A DNA stretch of 64,000 nt from Chitinophagaceae bacterium (GCA_016710935.1 JADJTY010000001.1:496001-560000); one strand, 5' to 3'; counted from the stretch's first letter, positions 54,787 to 64,000 are shown. The notes: generated from the letters alone by a model not told the origin. Numbers and translations are program-made.

Positions 54787-56184
54787 ATGAATGATTTTCT
54801 CACATTGATGAAGCCTGAACTGGTAATAACCGGTATCATTTTTCTACTCCTGTTTATTAAGTTAGGCAAGGGTTTAAAAAATGAAACGATGTTACTGGTG
54901 ATTCAGGTTTTGCTGTTGCTGAATTTTCTTGCCGGTTTTTTCTTAAATACCGAAGGAACATTGTTTGATGGGATGTATCTCACCACAAACATGATAGTGC
55001 TGCAAAAGAATATTTTAAGCCTGGGTGTTTATCTCATCTCTTTATTATTTGCTGATTGGTTTAAAAAATCTGAACACATGCCCGAGTTTTTTATGCTGAT
55101 GTTATCGGCATTGCTCGGCATGTTCTTCCTTATTTCCAGCGGAAATTTATTGATGTTCTTTTTGGCTTTGGAGTTGTCAACCATACCTGTGGCTGCCATG
55201 GCTAATTTCGACCTGGATAAAAAAAGGTCTTCCGAGGCTGCGATGAAAATGATTATGTCGTCGGCATTTTCTTCCGGCATTTTATTATTTGGCATTTCTT
55301 TAATTTATGGTGCAACAGGCACTACCAGCTTTGCAGAATTGCCACAACAATTGAACGGAAGCCCGTTGCAAATACTTGCTTTGGTATTTTTGTTCTCGGC
55401 CTTTGCTTTTAAATTATCTATTGTACCCTTTCATTTATGGACCGCAGATGTGTATGAAGGATCGCCGATGGCAGTTACTTCATTTCTTTCTGTGATATCA
55501 AAAGGGGCCGTTGCTTTTATTTTTATGGCAACACTGTATAAAGTGTTTCAACCCATGCATGCCACCTGGTATAACCTCGTAATGATACTCGCTATTGCAA
55601 CCATGATCATCGGAAACCTGTTTGCTTTAAGGCAACAGAATATAAAGCGATTCCTTGCTTTTTCATCCATTGCACAGGTTGGTTTTATATTGGTAGGTAT
55701 CAGCAGCAATTCAATTCAAGGTTCTACCTCGGTAGTTTATTTTATCCTGATCTATGTTTTTTCAAACCTGGCAGCATTTGGTGTGGCAGCTGCTATTGCT
55801 GCCAAAGCGGGCAGGGAAAATATTGATGATTACAAAGGCCTGTATCAAACCAATCCGTTCTTAAGCTGGGTGCTGGCGCTGGCCTTGTTTTCACTGGCCG
55901 GTATTCCGCCAACAGCCGGCTTCTTCGGTAAATTATTTTTGCTTACAGCCGGGGCAGCAAAAGGAAGTTACCTGTTTATTATCATTGCTGCACTCAACAT
56001 GATCATCTCTTTATATTATTATTTACGGGTTATCAGGTCTGTATTTATGGATAAAAACGATGAGCCGCTTGAAAAAATAAAAATTGAACCATCTGCAAAA
56101 CTTGGTTTAATGATTTGTGCAGCAGGAATAATACTGGTTGGATTATTGAGCTGGATTTACGATTATATACAATCCATGGCTTAA
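54787..56184 (+). CDS. nuoN: NADH-quinone oxidoreductase subunit N
   Basis: Third antiporter-like subunit, 465 residues, with FKLSIVPFHLWTADVYEGSP and AFSSIAQVGFILVGI. It ends the recognised nuo genes. 24 bp after nuoM. A second in-frame-looking ATG at 54782 is in another frame, so the start at 54787 is secure. Confidence 0.94.
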   Translation: MNDFLTLMKPELVITGIIFLLLFIKLGKGLKNETMLLVIQVLLLLNFLAGFFLNTEGTLFDGMYLTTNMIVLQKNILSLGVYLISLLFADWFKKSEHMPEFFMLMLSALLGMFFLISSGNLLMFFLALELSTIPVAAMANFDLDKKRSSEAAMKMIMSSAFSSGILLFGISLIYGATGTTSFAELPQQLNGSPLQILALVFLFSAFAFKLSIVPFHLWTADVYEGSPMAVTSFLSVISKGAVAFIFMATLYKVFQPMHATWYNLVMILAIATMIIGNLFALRQQNIKRFLAFSSIAQVGFILVGISSNSIQGSTSVVYFILIYVFSNLAAFGVAAAIAAKAGRENIDDYKGLYQTNPFLSWVLALALFSLAGIPPTAGFFGKLFLLTAGAAKGSYLFIIIAALNMIISLYYYLRVIRSVFMDKNDEPLEKIKIEPSAKLGLMICAAGIILVGLLSWIYDYIQSMA

Positions 56185-56220
56185 CAATCCAAAACAATAA
56201 CCCCAAAACACATAACGCAC

Positions 56221-56637
56221 ATGGCTATAAATAAAAACCACGAATTTGAAGAACTGGATGGCGTTAAATGCGGCATCGTGGAAAAGAATGTGTCGCCCCA
56301 AAGAGTTGCCTTCTTAAAAAAAATACTGGAATATAATAAATTTACGGTGGTTGTTGTTCCATCTCCACCGCCGAAAGTGGCTGCGGCCCCTGTAGCAAAA
56401 GTGGTAGAGGGTGAAGAAACCCCTGCGCCTCCGCCGCCGCCACCGGAACCTGCAGCACCCGAAACATTCACCGTTGGGGTAACAGACTACACATACAATA
56501 CCATCAATGCTATTTATGGCAGGTTACTTAAAACACCTGATGGGCATGTGGTTACCATAGCTTACTGGCAGCAACATGAACCCGTAAGTCTTGATGAGAT
56601 ACCTTATTATGAGGAGGTCAATTCCTGTATAAGATAA
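56221..56637 (+). CDS. Conserved-looking protein after nuoN, Pro-rich linker
   Basis: A 138-residue soluble protein with no signal peptide. An N-terminal alpha/beta unit (GIVEKNVSPQRVAFLKKIL, then FTVVVVP) is joined by a Pro/Ala-rich linker with a run of seven Pro codons to a C-terminal unit (FTVGVTDYTYNTINAIYG, ending SLDEIPYYEEV). I recognise no family. It starts 36 bp after nuoN on the same strand and is probably in the operon, so a complex I accessory role is possible but only inferred from position. Confidence 0.75.
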   Translation: MAINKNHEFEELDGVKCGIVEKNVSPQRVAFLKKILEYNKFTVVVVPSPPPKVAAAPVAKVVEGEETPAPPPPPPEPAAPETFTVGVTDYTYNTINAIYGRLLKTPDGHVVTIAYWQQHEPVSLDEIPYYEEVNSCIR

Positions 56638-56648
56638 GTTTTCAGCTT

Positions 56649-56957
56649 ATGAAACCTGCGTTGGTTTTATCATTAATCATATGCATCAGCCTATCTTCCA
56701 TCGCACAAATTCCAAAAGTATCTGCAGGCAGTATCAGGCATTTTGAAAATTTTACTTCACAATTCGTGGCGCCCCGTAATATTGATGTGTGGCTGCCAGA
56801 TGAGTATGACCCCTTAAAAAAATATGTAGTTTTATACATGCACGATGGCAGGTCTTTATTTGATTCATCAATAGTCTGGAACCACCAGGAATGGGGTGTT
56901 GATGAGGTTTTGAGTAAGCTGCGGACTGAAAAAGAATTAAGGATTGTATTGTGGTAG
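56649..56957 (+). pseudogene. N-terminal piece of a secreted esterase (frame-shifted)
   Basis: Signal peptide (LVLSLIICISLSSIAQ) and the first alpha/beta-hydrolase strands (RNIDVWLPDEYDPLKKY, then VVLYMHDGRSLFD), typical of enterochelin-esterase-like proteins. The frame breaks near TTAAGG at 56937-56942; one additional A would read on as KDCIVVGIWN into the second part at 56951. Confidence 0.75.
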
Positions 56958-57571
56958 GAATTTGGAATACAGAAACCACCAGGCATAATGAATACCTTCC
57001 ACAGAAACCTTTTGAAACTTTAAGCGTTTCAAAAAAAGAAACGATACTGAAAGCTAAACGTATCAGCGGGCAAAACGTTTTCACTTCTTATCAGATTCAA
57101 TCCGATAACTATCTCCGCTTTTTGGTAAAGGAACTGAAACCTTTTATTGACCGTAGTTTTTCAACCCTGCCTGATCGGCAAAATACATACATTGCAGGTT
57201 CCAGTATGGGGGGATTGATCTCGATTTATGCAATATGTGAATACCCGGAAGTATTTGGTGGAGCAGCCTGCCTGTCTACACACTGGACAGGTATTTTCAG
57301 GGCTGATAATAATCCGTTTCCCGCTGCTATGATGAAATACCTGGAAAGAAATTTACCATCTACATTGGACCATAAAATTTATTTTGATCACGGCTCAGCA
57401 ACACTCGACAGTTTATACAAACCATTTCAGCTAAAGGCTGATAAAAAAATGATGCGGAAAGGATTCAGCTCAACAAACTGGATCACCAGAGAATTTCGTG
57501 GTGCCGATCATTCAGAAAGGTCATGGAATGTACGGCTGGATATTCCGGTTTTATTTTTGTTAAAGAACTGA
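56951..57571 (+). pseudogene. C-terminal piece of a secreted esterase
   Basis: Continues the alpha/beta-hydrolase: VVGIWNTETTRHNEYLP, the nucleophile elbow AGSSMGGLISIY, an acidic region DHGSATLDS and a late His in FRGADHSERSW. Together with 56649-56957 it would make a protein of about 308 residues of the esterase D/enterochelin esterase type. Whether the gene is truly broken or the sequence is missing one base cannot be decided here. It lies after the nuo operon on the same strand. Confidence 0.75.
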
Positions 57572-57776
57572 CCGGTGTAATTATTAATTCCATAATTGAA
57601 AGGTTTTATAACTAACCCAGGGATTATGCCTGAATAAAACATTTATCCTTTCCTTATTTATTTCTGCTTTTATGCCTTTTAGTTAAATGATGAAAATCAC
57701 TTTTTTATATGAGTTATGTTTTAATAATTAAAGCAAACATGGCATAACTATGTGTAAGATTTAAAATCACATAATC

Positions 57777-60524
57777 ATGTCAAAATTAACTAAAGCCGGA
57801 AAGTATGTTTACTTCTTCGGCGGCGGCAAAGCCGATGGAAATGAATCAATGAAAAACCTGCTTGGTGGAAAGGGAGCCAATCTTGCAGAAATGGCAGGAC
57901 ATCCAAAACTTAAATTACCGGTACCAGCCGGTTTTACGGTTACTACTGAGGTCTGCACTTATTTTTATGAGAATAAAAAAACATACCCCAAAGTATTAAA
58001 AAGCCAGGTAGAAGAATCGCTGGCTAAAATGGAAAAGCTTGCCGTTAAAAAATTCGGTGATGAAAAAAATCCGCTGCTGGTATCTATTCGCTCCGGTGCC
58101 AGGCGTAGTATGCCGGGTATGATGGAAACGGTATTAAATGTTGGGCTGACTGAAAAAACAATTGGCGGATTGATTGCACAAAGTGGCGATGAACGTTTCG
58201 CCTATGATGCATACAGGCGCCTGATCATGATGTATGCAGATGTGGTGATGGAGAAAGGAGCCGGCATTGAAGTAAAAAGCAAAGGCATTAGAAAAATTAT
58301 GGATGAAAAGCTGGAGCATATCAAACATAAGCAAGGATATACCAGCGATACTGACCTTACTGTTGATGAACTAAAGGAATTGGTTATCGATTATAAAAAA
58401 ACAATAAAGAAAATATTGGGCACCGAATTTCCTGATGACCCCTGGAAACAAATGTGGGGCGGTATTGGCGCTGTATTCAGTAGCTGGAACGGTAAGCGTG
58501 CCATTGAATACCGCAGGATAGAAAAAATTCCTGACGAATGGGGCACAGCTGTAAATGTGCAGTCGATGGTATTTGGTAATATGGGTGCCGGCAGTTGCAC
58601 CGGTGTTGCTTTTACCCGTAATCCGGGCAACGGAGAAAATAAATTTTATGGTGAATACCTGGTAAATGCGCAGGGCGAAGATGTGGTGGCCGGTATCCGT
58701 ACACCGGCACCGGTGAATCAATATTCGATGAATGATCAAAGCAAACAATTCACTTCGCTTGAAAAATTAATGCCTGCGTTATACAAAGAATTATTCAGCT
58801 TTCAGAAAAGACTGGAACAGCATTACAAAGACATGCAGGATATTGAATTTACCATTGAAAAAGGAAAACTATATATGTTGCAATGCCGCGTTGGTAAACG
58901 CAATGGTATAGCCGCAGTTAGAATGGCTGCTGAAATGCACAAAGAAAAACTGATTGATGCAGCAACTGCTGTCATGCGGGTAGCACCCAATCAACTGGTT
59001 GAGTTGCTGCTGCCGATGATCGATCCTGCAGCAGAACTTATTACGAAGCCCATTGCCAAAGGCCTGCCCGCCGGTCCCGGTGGAGCAAGAGGTCGTGTAG
59101 TGTTTACTTCTGATGATGCAGTGGCATGGGCTGCTAAAGGCGAAAAAGTTATTTTGGTTCGGGAAGAAACATCACCTGAAGATGTGGATGGAATGCATAA
59201 AGCCCAGGCCATACTTACAACCAAGGGTGGCATGACATCACACGCAGCATTGGTAGCCCGGGGTTGGGGTAAATGTTGTATTGTTGGTTGTTCGGATATT
59301 GAAATACATGCCAACACAAAAACCTTTCATGCAAAGAACGGCGAGATCATTAAAGAAGGTGACTGGCTGAGTTTGAATGGTACAAAAGGTTTGGTGTATG
59401 AAGGCACTATGGCATTAACAGAGATCGACCTGGATAAAAATATATCGTACAACTACCTGATGAAGCTGGTTGATAAGATAAAACAGATTGCTGTACGCAC
59501 CAATGCAGAAACACCTGAAGATGCGGGCCATGCGATGAAATTTGGCGCCGAAGGTATCGGATTGTTCCGCACAGAACATATGTTTTATGGCGAAGGTAGT
59601 GAACAGCCATTATTCCTTTTACGTAAAATGATCGTTAGTAAAACCGAACAGGAAAGACGGACGGCATTGAATGAACTGTTTAAGTATGTGAAGAAAGATA
59701 TCAAAGACACCATGAAAGTAATGAAGGGTTACCCCGTTACCATCCGTTTGCTGGATCCTCCCTTGCATGAATTTGTACCGCACGATGTAGAAAAATTACA
59801 TCATCTTGGAAAAGAACTGGGCATCAGCATGAGTGTATTAAGAAGAAGGGTGCTGGCCCTGCATGAAAATAACCCAATGCTTGGCCATCGTGGTGTAAGG
59901 CTGGGCATCAGTTTTCCTGAGATTACTGAGATGCAGGTTCGTGCCATACTGGAAGCAACTGCAGAAATACTAAAGAGCGGAAAAAAAGCTTTTCCTGAAA
60001 TTATGGTTCCCGTAACATGTACCGTAAATGAATTGATACACCAGAAAGTAATAGTTGACAGGGTGTACAAAGAGGTATGTGTAAAAATGAAAATGAAAAA
60101 AATACCTTACCTCTACGGCACCATGATCGAAACACCCAGGGCCGCCCTTCGTGCCGAATTGATGGCGCATGTTGCGGACTTCTTCAGTTATGGAACCAAT
60201 GATCTTACGCAGATGAGTTTTGGATTCAGCCGGGATGATATTGGCGGCTTCTTACCAAAATACCTCGACCTGAAAATTCTTCCTTATGATCCGTTCCAGA
60301 CCATTGACCAGGACGGAGTGGGAGAACTGGTAAGGGCCGGTATAAATGGCGGACGAAAAGCCAAGCCGCATCTTAAAGTAGGTATCTGTGGCGAACATGG
60401 TGGTGATGCCGACAGTGTAAAATTCTTTCACAGGCTGGGAATGAACTATGTAAGTTGTTCTCCGTTCCGGGTACCTATTGCACGTCTGGCTGCAGCCCAG
60501 GCGGCACTTGAAAATAAAAGATAA
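57777..60524 (+). CDS. ppdK: Pyruvate, phosphate dikinase
   Basis: Converts pyruvate, ATP and phosphate to phosphoenolpyruvate, AMP and pyrophosphate, reversibly. Domains in order: N-terminal ATP-grasp (GGKGANLAEMAG, then GARRSMPGMMETVLNVG), swivelling domain with catalytic His489 in TKGGMTSHAALVARG, and the PEP-binding barrel with GAEGIGLFRTEHMF and active-site Cys871 in GICGEHGGD. The length of 915 residues is slightly above the usual 880. It has its own spacing upstream (205 bp) and a strong terminator. Its reaction links to PFOR and the pyruvate node nearby. Confidence 0.96.
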   Translation: MSKLTKAGKYVYFFGGGKADGNESMKNLLGGKGANLAEMAGHPKLKLPVPAGFTVTTEVCTYFYENKKTYPKVLKSQVEESLAKMEKLAVKKFGDEKNPLLVSIRSGARRSMPGMMETVLNVGLTEKTIGGLIAQSGDERFAYDAYRRLIMMYADVVMEKGAGIEVKSKGIRKIMDEKLEHIKHKQGYTSDTDLTVDELKELVIDYKKTIKKILGTEFPDDPWKQMWGGIGAVFSSWNGKRAIEYRRIEKIPDEWGTAVNVQSMVFGNMGAGSCTGVAFTRNPGNGENKFYGEYLVNAQGEDVVAGIRTPAPVNQYSMNDQSKQFTSLEKLMPALYKELFSFQKRLEQHYKDMQDIEFTIEKGKLYMLQCRVGKRNGIAAVRMAAEMHKEKLIDAATAVMRVAPNQLVELLLPMIDPAAELITKPIAKGLPAGPGGARGRVVFTSDDAVAWAAKGEKVILVREETSPEDVDGMHKAQAILTTKGGMTSHAALVARGWGKCCIVGCSDIEIHANTKTFHAKNGEIIKEGDWLSLNGTKGLVYEGTMALTEIDLDKNISYNYLMKLVDKIKQIAVRTNAETPEDAGHAMKFGAEGIGLFRTEHMFYGEGSEQPLFLLRKMIVSKTEQERRTALNELFKYVKKDIKDTMKVMKGYPVTIRLLDPPLHEFVPHDVEKLHHLGKELGISMSVLRRRVLALHENNPMLGHRGVRLGISFPEITEMQVRAILEATAEILKSGKKAFPEIMVPVTCTVNELIHQKVIVDRVYKEVCVKMKMKKIPYLYGTMIETPRAALRAELMAHVADFFSYGTNDLTQMSFGFSRDDIGGFLPKYLDLKILPYDPFQTIDQDGVGELVRAGINGGRKAKPHLKVGICGEHGGDADSVKFFHRLGMNYVSCSPFRVPIARLAAAQAALENKR

Positions 60525-60537
60525 CAAGCATGAAGCA

Positions 60538-60567
60538 AAAAAGCCCGCAAAAATTTGCGGGCTTTTT
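60538..60567 (+). terminator. Terminator between ppdK and the DHOD-like gene
   Basis: A perfect 14-bp stem, AAAAAGCCCGCAAA with TTTGCGGGCTTTTT, and a 2-nt loop. T-runs on both strands make it bidirectional for these convergent genes. Confidence 0.9.
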
Positions 60568-60581
60568 GATAAAAGAATAAT

Positions 60582-61571
60582 TTATTTCTGGCTTTCCAAT
60601 ATTTTAATATAATTGGCCCTCTCGTAACCGGTAGGATCTGAAATATGTTGTTGGCTCATAGTTCCCTTGAAAGCATCAATACTTTCAAATCCCTTTGTAA
60701 GCATCCATGATTCCAGTTCTTTATTCATTGTTTTTAAATAACCAATACCATTTTTGTATAGCGCAGAAGCTGTCATGGCAATATCGGCACCGGCCAAAAT
60801 GTATTTGATCACTTCAATGGAGCTTTGCACACCGGTAGTAGCTGCCAGTGATATCGGTACACGGCCATACAGGAGTGCGATCCATAAAAGTGGCAGCCTG
60901 ATCTCGTTGGATTCGCTGTATTGCAAATTATGCAGCAGGGTTAATTTGTTGATATCAAAATCGGGTTGATAAAAACGATTGAACAAAACCAGTGCATCCG
61001 CTTTAAACTCCTGCATGCGCTTAGCCATATTTCCCATGGCACTGAAGTATGGATTTAATTTTACCGCTACCGGAATCTTAACGGTTGATTTAACTTCATC
61101 AATAATATTAAGATAGCGGTACTCAACTGCAGAAGTTGATAAATGCACATCAGCGGGAATAAAAAAGATATTTATTTCCAAACCATCGGCACCGGCCTGT
61201 TCCATTTGCTTTGCATAACTTATCCATCCTTCGTTGGTCATTCCATTTAAACTGGCGATGACCGGGATATTTACTTTTTCTTTTGCCTTACGGATTATTT
61301 CCAGGTACTGATCTGATCCTTTATGATATTCATCCAGGCTTGGAAAGAAATCGCTGGCTTCAGCAAACATATTGCTGGTACTGCTTACAATGGCTTCGTA
61401 TTTTGCTTCTTCTTTTTTCAGTTGCTCTTCAAACAACGAAAATAAAACCACAGCACCTGCCCCGGAATCTTCCATCTGAACAATATTGCCAACTTCTTCT
61501 GATAAAGTGCAGGCAGAAACCACGATCGGTGATTTCAGGTTTAATCCCATGTAAGTTGTACGTAAGTCCAT
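60582..61571 (-). CDS. Dihydroorotate dehydrogenase-like protein
   Basis: A 329-residue TIM-barrel flavoprotein of the DHOD family: LKSPIVVSACTLSEEVGNI at the start, IPVIASLNGMTNEGWISYA, then LEINIFFIPADVH and PVAVKLNPYFSAM. The normal pyrimidine-pathway residues are only partly conserved; for example the usual Asn-rich LNLSCPN-type motif reads INIFFIPAD. In Bacteroidota this DHOD-like gene is often next to PFOR, and it is here too, so a role with ferredoxin or another pathway is possible. It is not assigned to pyrD. Confidence 0.8.
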   Translation of the reverse strand: MDLRTTYMGLNLKSPIVVSACTLSEEVGNIVQMEDSGAGAVVLFSLFEEQLKKEEAKYEAIVSSTSNMFAEASDFFPSLDEYHKGSDQYLEIIRKAKEKVNIPVIASLNGMTNEGWISYAKQMEQAGADGLEINIFFIPADVHLSTSAVEYRYLNIIDEVKSTVKIPVAVKLNPYFSAMGNMAKRMQEFKADALVLFNRFYQPDFDINKLTLLHNLQYSESNEIRLPLLWIALLYGRVPISLAATTGVQSSIEVIKYILAGADIAMTASALYKNGIGYLKTMNKELESWMLTKGFESIDAFKGTMSQQHISDPTGYERANYIKILESQK

Positions 61572-61586
61572 AAAAAGAGTTTTTTT

Positions 61587-61748
61587 GCCACAGATTGCAC
61601 AGATTACACTTATTAAATGAAATACTTCTGGTGCATGAATGGCTTTGTTATCTATTTAGTTTTCTTTTTTTAATATCAGATTCCACCTCTCACAGAATAC
61701 CCGAATATTGCGATTAAAAAAATTCGTGTAATCTGTGCAATCTGTGGC
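61587..61748. repeat. 162-bp element with 23-bp perfect inverted ends
   Basis: The ends (61587-61609 and 61726-61748) are exact 23-bp inverted repeats starting GCCACAGATTGCACAG. It fills the space between the DHOD-like gene and the PFOR stop at 61753. The style matches the CACGGAT element at 19234-19401. No coding capacity. Confidence 0.82.
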
Positions 61749-61752
61749 TAAC

Positions 61753-64000
61753 CTACGCCACCGGTGTAAAGTCGCTGGCAGTTTTTGTTGCCAGTTCCTC
61801 ATAATTTTTCCAGCGCAGGTTTACCATTTCCTGTGCCAGTGTCATCAGTTCTTCTGCTTCTTCGGGATTTGTTTGCGTAAGTACTTTATAACGCAGTTCC
61901 TTGTAAGCAAATTCTTTTAACGGAATTTCCGGCCTGGTAGAATCCAGAATAAAAGGATTTAGTTTTTTTACTCTTAAAACAGGATTGTAACGCATCAGTG
62001 GCCAGTAGCCGCTGGCAACCGCATTGTTCTGCTGTGTCAATCCGTCTTTCAGATCGTAGCCATGTGCAATGCAATGGCTGTATGCTAAAATCAGCGATGG
62101 GCCATCATAAGCCTCTGCTTCACGCATGGCCAGCATGGTTTGTTGTGGATTGGCGCCAAAAGCAATTCTTGCTACATACACATTGCCATAAGAAACTGCC
62201 TGCATCGCCAAATCTTTTTTACCGCCACGTTTGCCGGCCGATGCAAATTTTGCAGAAGCCGCTGTTGGTGTTGATTTAGAACTTTGTCCGCCGGTATTGC
62301 TGTACACTTCGGTATCCAGTACCAGAATGTTTATATTTTTTCCGCTGGCCAGCGCATGATCCAATCCGCCGTAGCCAATATCATAAGCCCATCCATCGCC
62401 ACCCACTAACCATACACTACGGTGTACCAGTTGTTCACAAACTGATAATAAATGTTGGGCAGCTGCTTCATTGATGTTCAGCAATTTCTCTTTCAGTAAT
62501 TCAATTCTTTTTCGCTGTACTGCAATTTCAGATTCCTGTAATTGCGGTGCATCCATGATCTCCTGCACAAATGCATCACCCAGTTGTGGTGCCAGTTGTT
62601 TTAATAAGCGGTGCGCCATGGTCAGTTGATGATCGGCCGTCATGCGCATACCCAATCCAAATTCTGCATTGTCTTCAAACAAAGAATTTGACCAGGCTGG
62701 TCCCTGTCCGGCAGCATTCATCGTCCAGGGAGTGGTTGGTAAATTGCCACCATAGATGGAAGAGCATCCTGTTGCATTGGCAACCAGTAAGCGGTCGCCA
62801 AATAACTGCGACAGTAATTTGATGTACGGTGTTTCGCCGCAACCAGCACAGGCTCCGGAGAATTCAAACAACGGCTCCATAAACTGTGCACCATGCACGG
62901 TAGAGAAATTAATTTCAGAACGATTGTTCCATGGAAGGTCTTCGAAGAAGCCGATCTGTTTTTTTATTTTTTGTGGATCGGGTTCTTTCTCTGTCATGTT
63001 AATGGCTTTGAAAGAACGGTTTATTGGATCTGAAGCCGGACAAACTTCAACACATAAATTGCACCCGGTGCAATCTTCGGTATATACCTGTAAAGTATAT
63101 TTTGTTTCAGGAAAACCTCTTGAGTTGATGGGCGCAGATTGAAAACCATCCGGCGCATTTTTTAAAAATCCTTCGTTGTAAAATTTTGCACGAATTACGC
63201 TATGCGGACAAACAAATGCACAGTTACCACATTGTATGCAAAGGTCGGGTTCCCATAAAGGTACCTGGTCGCTGATATTTCTTTTCTCCCATTTGGTAGT
63301 GCCGCTTGGGTAAGTTCCGTCGATTGACATTTTACTTACAGGTAATTCATCTCCATGTCCCGACATCATTTTAGCCGTAACATCTTTTACAAAATCAGGC
63401 GCATCGTTGCCAACCACCGCCAGCATTTTGCCAACGGAACTGGCTGTTGCAGGAACAGTCACTTCAAATAAATTAGCCAGTGTGGCATCTACTGCTTCAA
63501 AGTTCTTTTCTACAACGGCTCTTCCTTTTTTGGTGTAGGTTTTTTCTATAGCATGTTTGATCTGCTCTATCGCTTCCGCTTTTGGCAACACGCCACTTAA
63601 TGCAAAGTAGCAGGTTTGCATGATGGTGTTGATCCTGCCGCTCATACCGGTATCTTTAGCAACCGTGTTGGCATCAATAATATAAAACAAAAGTTTTTTG
63701 CTGATGATCTCCTGCTGAACAGTGCCAGGTAGTTTATCCCAAACCTCTTCTTTATTAAAAGGACTGTTGAGTAAAAATGTGCCGCCGGTTTTTATAAAAT
63801 TCAGCATTTCTACCTTTTCTGTAAAGTTGAATTGGTGAGCGGCAATAAAATCGGCTTTGCTGATAAGATACGGTGCCCTGATAGGTTTAGGACCGAACCG
63901 TAAATGTGAAACTGTTCTTGCCCCCGATTTTTTTGAATCATACACAAAATATCCCTGTGCATACAGGTCGGTATTTTCGCCAATGATCTTGATGGTATTT
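61753..64000 (-). CDS. nifJ: Pyruvate:ferredoxin oxidoreductase (5' end outside window)
   Basis: Oxidises pyruvate and CoA to acetyl-CoA and CO2 and reduces ferredoxin; a large cytoplasmic thiamine-diphosphate/Fe-S enzyme. About 749 residues are visible: the gamma-like domain, two ferredoxin motifs (CIQCGNCAFVCPHSVI and CTGCNLCVEVCP), then the ThDP domain with GACAGCGETPYIK, CSSIYGGNLPTTPWT and GGDGWAYDIGYGGLDH. The frame stays open past 63945 to the window edge, so the N-terminal domain lies outside. A full PFOR has about 1180 residues. The oxygen-sensitive enzyme and the DHOD-like neighbour suggest low-oxygen or microaerobic carbon metabolism. Confidence 0.94.
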   Translation of the reverse strand, partial: NTIKIIGENTDLYAQGYFVYDSKKSGARTVSHLRFGPKPIRAPYLISKADFIAAHQFNFTEKVEMLNFIKTGGTFLLNSPFNKEEVWDKLPGTVQQEIISKKLLFYIIDANTVAKDTGMSGRINTIMQTCYFALSGVLPKAEAIEQIKHAIEKTYTKKGRAVVEKNFEAVDATLANLFEVTVPATASSVGKMLAVVGNDAPDFVKDVTAKMMSGHGDELPVSKMSIDGTYPSGTTKWEKRNISDQVPLWEPDLCIQCGNCAFVCPHSVIRAKFYNEGFLKNAPDGFQSAPINSRGFPETKYTLQVYTEDCTGCNLCVEVCPASDPINRSFKAINMTEKEPDPQKIKKQIGFFEDLPWNNRSEINFSTVHGAQFMEPLFEFSGACAGCGETPYIKLLSQLFGDRLLVANATGCSSIYGGNLPTTPWTMNAAGQGPAWSNSLFEDNAEFGLGMRMTADHQLTMAHRLLKQLAPQLGDAFVQEIMDAPQLQESEIAVQRKRIELLKEKLLNINEAAAQHLLSVCEQLVHRSVWLVGGDGWAYDIGYGGLDHALASGKNINILVLDTEVYSNTGGQSSKSTPTAASAKFASAGKRGGKKDLAMQAVSYGNVYVARIAFGANPQQTMLAMREAEAYDGPSLILAYSHCIAHGYDLKDGLTQQNNAVASGYWPLMRYNPVLRVKKLNPFILDSTRPEIPLKEFAYKELRYKVLTQTNPEEAEELMTLAQEMVNLRWKNYEELATKTASDFTPVA

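Overview
The window looks like the chromosome of a Bacteroidota bacterium, most likely family Chitinophagaceae or a close relative. The signs are TonB-dependent receptors beside an HmuY-type lipoprotein, a subtilase with a type IX secretion (T9SS) C-terminal sorting domain, promoters of the TAnnTTTG type, moderate GC, and many small palindromic or terminal-inverted-repeat elements of the kind common in that group. No tRNA, rRNA, CRISPR array, prophage or intact insertion sequence was seen. Both ends cut genes: penicillin-binding protein 2 on the left and pyruvate:ferredoxin oxidoreductase on the right.

Layout. 0-12 kb is housekeeping: PBP2 and RodA (cell elongation), a LolC/E-type permease with RbfA, an MsbA-like ABC exporter, a VOC protein, a DksA/TraR-like protein with a histone-H1-like tail, and isoleucyl-tRNA synthetase. 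12.5-19.3 kb is an iron and heme island: HmuY-like lipoprotein, heme-type TonB receptor, FecA-type TonB receptor and an AraC regulator with a cysteine cluster. 19.5-31.8 kb holds gyrB, a small conserved protein, two DUF3857/transglutaminase-like proteins, a stand-alone LytTR regulator, a YadA-head-like repeat protein, a lipoprotein and a secreted protein with two Tudor/Agenet-like modules. 32-45 kb holds a TPR histidine kinase/LuxR response regulator pair, a secreted protein of unknown function, mfd and a 1760-residue T9SS subtilase. 45.3-56.6 kb is a ferredoxin-NADP reductase-like gene followed by a complex I operon in the order nuoABCD-HIJKLMN. 56.6-64 kb holds a broken esterase, pyruvate phosphate dikinase, a dihydroorotate-dehydrogenase-like protein and PFOR.

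The most interesting region is the nuo operon. nuoE, nuoF and nuoG, the NADH-input module, are not between nuoD and nuoH, where only about 190 bp with two hairpin repeats remain. nuoK stops at 60 codons, before its third membrane helix, again next to a repeat. Related hairpins lie directly upstream of nuoH, nuoJ and nuoL, all in one orientation and all ending in a GGTGAGG-like purine stretch a few bases before the start codon; another copy is read in frame inside nuoL. A ferredoxin-NADP reductase-like gene directly upstream and PFOR about 8 kb downstream make a ferredoxin-fed 11-subunit enzyme an attractive hypothesis, but deletion or misassembly at the repeats is a serious alternative.

A second theme is small frame breaks. 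ileS, nuoB, the FecA-type receptor and the esterase are each broken at or next to an A run in a way that one extra A would repair, and the ileS/dksA junction may be a fifth case. Because ileS and nuoB are core genes, undercalled homopolymers in the assembly are the simplest explanation.
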